Assembly (NCBI GenBank): GCA_037074705.1
Contig: CM073596.1
Location: 13,882,501 to 13,946,500 of the forward strand
DNA: 64,000 nucleotides
DNA from: Zhengitettix transpicula
Taxonomy: Eukaryota; Arthropoda; Insecta; Orthoptera; Tetrigidae
Reading direction: 5' to 3'
Of this stretch, positions 60,214 through 64,000 are shown piece after piece; position 1 is the stretch's first letter; every line of letters begins with the position of its first letter. Made by a program: the position numbers and the translations under genes. The notes under the pieces were generated by a model. That model did not search any database. It was not told the DNA's origin and was given only the letters and a program-made list of their open reading frames with translations.

Positions 60214-62389
60214 ATACAGTCAAAAACATGTTTCTGAGTTGCTCCCCAAAACGACAAATAATTTAATTCTTGGAACTAGTTGACGAGGTGAATCGAATAT
60301 AACATTGTCTAGTCACGGAACAATTATCATTATCAATTGGATGGCCCAACCGGAATACAAATAAACTTTCCTGCTATTATTTGTTCAAGATCCCAAAGCA
60401 GAAAATATATCTTAACCATATTCTGCGGAATTATTGAAATGAAAACACTCAAATTGTTTTACATAAGATACATTCTTTTTTTCACAACTTTTTATTACTT
60501 TTAAAATTCAATGCAAGTAAATTATCAATCAGTGTACGAATTTTAAGTAACAGTTTTCTTTTTCGAAAATTCGTCAAACGTCTGTCTCTTTATCAAACGA
60601 ACGCTGCATATTTATTTACATTGCCAGAAAATTTACATAAACATCTGTGCAATACTTGTGATAATTAGCAATCCAGTTGATGACTGCTGGATCAATATAA
60701 TCACAATAACACCAGCGGTAGTTCGGGCTCGAAAAATTACGTGTTTAATATGCGCATATATAAATGGCAGGGGACGTAGGGAATGATTTTTATTAATAAC
60801 ATTTAGGACAGTTATGAATATTCAAGCGTTTCTGATGGGATATGCTTTTTAACTTTCCTTTCGATGTGGTCCCTTAGGGGATGAAACGAATGGTGCTGTG
60901 TGGAGGATGCGATAATCGATCGTGAATGAGGAATATATGCTTACGAACGAGTCGATATAGAAATGGAAGTATAAAGTCGATTCCGGAACTAATTAGCAGA
61001 GAACTAGGTATATTTTACGTAGTTTATTACTTCACTTGACAGAAGTTATCGTCGAATTATATACTTATAGTAGTTATGTTTCTACAATTGGTGTAATCAC
61101 CGTCGTCTTGTAAATATAGATTTTAACAGGAAAACGCTTCATTAGAGGGTAAAAATGACCGGGGACTGGCGGTGCGTCACGATAGTACATTCACGCGAAT
61201 TTCGAGACGATTATACTAGAACATTATATAACAAGACGATTATTATGGTTGGGTGGACTGTGTGTAATGAGGATTCATACATATTAAATCGTGAGATGTA
61301 TTTTAACTTTGATCTGAATCATTAATAGGTCTGACAGCGGCATAAATTAATTCCGTGTGTGATCCTTAAGTACAAAAAAATATTTCGAATTTATAACTAT
61401 AAATAACTTAAAATGGAGCTATATTTTTTCGTCCGAATCTTTTCGAATATAAAAAAAAGTTATATAAGACTTTGTCACGTCACTATGACGTCAATATTGC
61501 TTATGTGATTTAATAAATTAATGTCCAGGATTGAAAAATTAATGCAGATATCCAATTTAGATTGATATTGAGTCAACGTTTATTTATCGACGTGGAAGGC
61601 GACGAAATGTGTTGATGGGAAGCCCATTGTTGTTTGCTTAGGCTATTTGCAGTTTCTGAATTTGTTCTATAGCGCGATATCACGCAGTTTATATTCAAAA
61701 CATTGTCAGAGGAAATTGATAATTTACATGACAACGTGGACCCCCATCACCGAAACTGTATGCAAGCAGTCACGAACACTTCCTTAAATCACCGCGTGAT
61801 ATTAATGTTCTAAAGGTCATTTACACAGATTAACCAACGAAAAAGCCGGGATTTCGCGTACTACAGAGGCAATATTGAAAATACGATTAATTGTTATAAT
61901 TGTAACGGAAAGATACAGACAATACAATAATTTATTTTAAATCTGTTATGAACAATTGGATATATTTAACGACAACTACATTTTTTTATTTAAGTAAAAA
62001 AAAATTTATCATAAAATCTTTTTGTACCCCATTCGGTTTGTTTGTGACTGTAAGATTTTTCATGTTGCTATACAGTTCTTTTAATTTAATTATAAATTTT
62101 TTTACGGTCGTTAAATATATCTGAATACCGTATTTACTTACGAAAAACAATTACCGAAAGCAAACTGTATAAAAAAGAAATAAATACATGCTTATAAATT
62201 TATACGATTTAAAATAATATTTTTATGTGTAGGACTGATTGACAGATGATGGTGAATTTTAATTGGTTCACGTTGAAAGAAACTTTAGAAACCTTTTAAA
62301 TAATTTTTTTAAACTTAGGGAGTTTGATGATATATTATTTTGATTTTTAACTATATTAAAATTAGTACGCTATACACTTTGGAGGGGGG
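60214..62389. other. No recognised feature, AT-rich
   Basis: Single-copy. A patch at 61940-61970 (tgttatgaacaattggat) resembles a piece inside LTR G (57618-57640), perhaps an LTR scrap. A G run precedes the next SINE-like copy. Confidence 0.4.
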
Positions 62390-62950
62390 GGGGGGTAGAG
62401 GCTACATGTAGGTAATCCACATTGTGGCAACTCCCCTTTAATAGCATAGGAAGGGATTTGAAAGGGGGGATGCGGAAGGGTAGAGGAAGGTAACCAAGGG
62501 TTAACTAGGGCTCCCGGGCTATAGTTTAAGGATCCTACGCGTCATTCGCCTAAAAGTAATGCAGGGAAAACCCTAGAAAAACCTGCATCAGGTAGGTCGG
62601 GCATTGGGTACTTGTCCCACGCCCTTAAGATATCGGGAGAAGAGTTTGCCGTGGGGACGCAGCATTCCATTCTCCGTACCTCGACCAGTTTAGGAGGCAG
62701 CTGGCCGAATGTTCCAAAGGGAACAGCGAACAACTCTTACCGTATGCCCAAGGTCTGTGATCCCGGAACATATACCTCTCAAAACAGGCTGAGGTGCCTC
62801 GGCTTGTGAGAACCTTAGTTTAAAAACGGAGAAAGGAAAATGCATCCCCAATGGTAGCCCCTTTCTGTCTCTCCTACAAGGTTCTGCCTGCGAGAGAACA
62901 TCCCTCGCATGTACTGCCTGCGAGATTATAATCCTCGCAGTAACGCTCTG
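62390..62950 (-). mobile_element. SINE-like retroposon copy 8
   Basis: 3' end complement ggctacatgtaggtaatccac at 62400, preceded by a G13 run instead of poly(T). The body is nearly complete and extends beyond gtagccccttt to a 5' region with repeated ctgcgag/ctcgcag modules (62888-62942), comparable with the 5' hairpin of copy 6. The sense-strand frame reading FGTFGQLPPKLVEVRR is open. Confidence 0.83.
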
Positions 62951-62980
62951 TTTTTTTTAGGGTAACAGGCTACTCTCTGG
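62951..62980 (-). mobile_element. SINE-like 3' stub
   Basis: A T run then agggtaacaggctac, the tailed 3' end of another minus-sense copy, only about 20 bp long before unrelated sequence. It sits exactly between copies 8 and 9. Confidence 0.7.
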
Positions 62981-62984
62981 TTTT

Positions 62985-63418
62985 TGAACTGGTACCTACA
63001 TAACGAGGCACCTCGGTCTCTTTTGAGAGGTGTATGTTCCGGGATCACAGACCTTGGGCATACAGTAAGAGTGGTCCGCTATTCCTATTGGAATAGTCGG
63101 TCAGCTGCCTCCTAAACCGGTCAAGGCACGGCGAAGAGAATCTGCGACCACACAGCTAACCTTTCTCCTGCTATCGGAATGGTGGGGGACAAGTACCAAA
63201 TGCCCAACCTACCCAATGTAGGTTTTTCAAGGCTTTTCCCTGCATCACTTTGAGGCGAATTGCCGGGTAGGATCTTTAAACCATAGCCCGGGGGCCCTAC
63301 TTAACACTTGGCTACCTTGCTCTACCTTTTCGCATCCCCCCTTTTCTATGCTGTAAGAGGGGAGTTGACACTATGTGGATTACCCTATACATGGCCTGTT
63401 TACACCTACAAAAACAGT
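62985..63418 (+). mobile_element. SINE-like retroposon copy 9, inverted to copy 8
   Basis: Plus-sense from ttgaactggtacctaca and aggcacctcggtct to catggcctgtttacacctacaaaaac. With copy 8 it forms a head-to-head pair whose roughly 420 bp arms are separated by about 110 bp. It lacks the block aaatccc before tttcctatgc that other copies have. Confidence 0.83.
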
Positions 63419-64000
63419 AATAATTTTTTTTAGTAGTCTTGAGTATTTTATCTACATACTTAACTATTAAGAATTCGAAATAGGAATTTCTAACTGCTTG
63501 CATTGCTAACTTATTATTAATGGGAAGTCAATTAAGTGGTTAAATATTTCCTTCATTTGACTCATTAGTATTTTTTGCGTTTTATTTCATGTAACATCCC
63601 CCCCCCCCCGGAGCACAATTTATGTAAAAAATCGGGCCCCGATTTCCCGAAACAGGATTTTACGAACGCCTCAGCTGGACAAAAACCATTACTCAACATC
63701 AATCTGCCTGTCTGCCTCTGGGACGTCGTACCACCGACTCTAATAAGTTTCTTTCTAGCGGCAAAGTGGCAAGGTGATGATAAACCTCGACTTCGCTTAC
63801 CAGTGAAATTCTATTTGCGGACTTCCCCTCCCTCATCCCGTTTCCCTTGTGGCCGATCAGCCTTACCCTTCACTGACGGACATGACCTGACCTTTCGCCC
63901 TTCCGCCGCCGGTTACGGCCCGCCCCCTCCCCACTATGTCTTCTCAAAAATTCACTCTATAATACAGGTTGAGGGCTGAAAGTCGATCCTAACTGTTAAA
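63419..64000. other. No recognised feature
   Basis: AT-rich to about 63590, then balanced sequence with a C run (63599-63609) and a 134-codon plus frame (63575-63979) starting at ATG. The frame is Pro-rich with no domain I recognise and starts in the C run's flank, so I do not call it a gene. Confidence 0.35.

Noticed and set aside
63575..63979. 134-codon open frame with ATG start
   Set aside because: Pro-rich, begins next to a C run, no recognisable domain and no splice or promoter context; could be a shadow of base composition.

Overview
The window looks like AT-rich, repeat-dense intergenic or intronic DNA from an arthropod, most likely an insect. The evidence is the mix of decayed element families: a D34D mariner, a Helitron, two Penelope-like elements, jockey-like and I-clade-like non-LTR fragments, many short LTRs and an abundant poly(A)-tailed SINE-like retroposon, with long AT-rich spacers between them. 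I see no convincing host protein-coding exon, tRNA or rRNA gene, and nothing bacterial. Every recognisable protein is an element remnant broken by stops or frameshifts. The species cannot be named from this sequence.

Layout. 0-9 kb: a SINE-like copy cut by the window edge, a 142 bp foldback with a hammerhead-like core (1602-1743), a four-unit 155 bp tandem array (2290-2925), a second SINE-like copy and plain AT-rich DNA. 9-14 kb: a Penelope-like element with inverted terminal repeats (10179-11520), a single-copy GC-balanced island with an RFX X-box match, a jockey-like reverse transcriptase remnant and a Penelope terminal-repeat scrap. 14-25 kb: two solo LTRs set in (AT)n tracts, Helitron-like elements in both orientations with internal duplications, and single-copy islands. 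25-38 kb: a SINE-like copy split by foreign sequence, a nearly exact 257 bp tandem duplication, a nine-unit ~163 bp satellite built around a palindrome (27754-29205), a plus-sense LTR, an I-clade-like RNase H remnant and an LTR with a SINE-like insertion marked by a 12 bp target-site duplication. 38-48 kb: a 540 bp almost pure A/T island, a Helitron-like element, the mariner pseudogene and an internally deleted Helitron that keeps both ends. 48-64 kb: four more solo LTRs, a second Penelope copy, a Helitron-like element, a foldback element with a TATA-like core, and two SINE-like copies head to head.

How the parts relate. The LTR, Helitron-like and SINE-like families recur many times within 64 kb and nest in one another, which gives a relative history: LTR D (36751-38286) was present before the SINE-like copy entered it. 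The LTRs end in TGTAAT...ATTACA and several sit against ATAT or (AT)n, suggesting a target preference. The most interesting signals are the two diverged Penelope terminal repeats, which between them hold all the parts of a hammerhead ribozyme core; the phased palindromic satellite; the LTR preference for AT tracts; and the precisely bounded, unclassified SINE-like family with a shared reading frame. All comparisons were made by eye; no alignment or database search was run.
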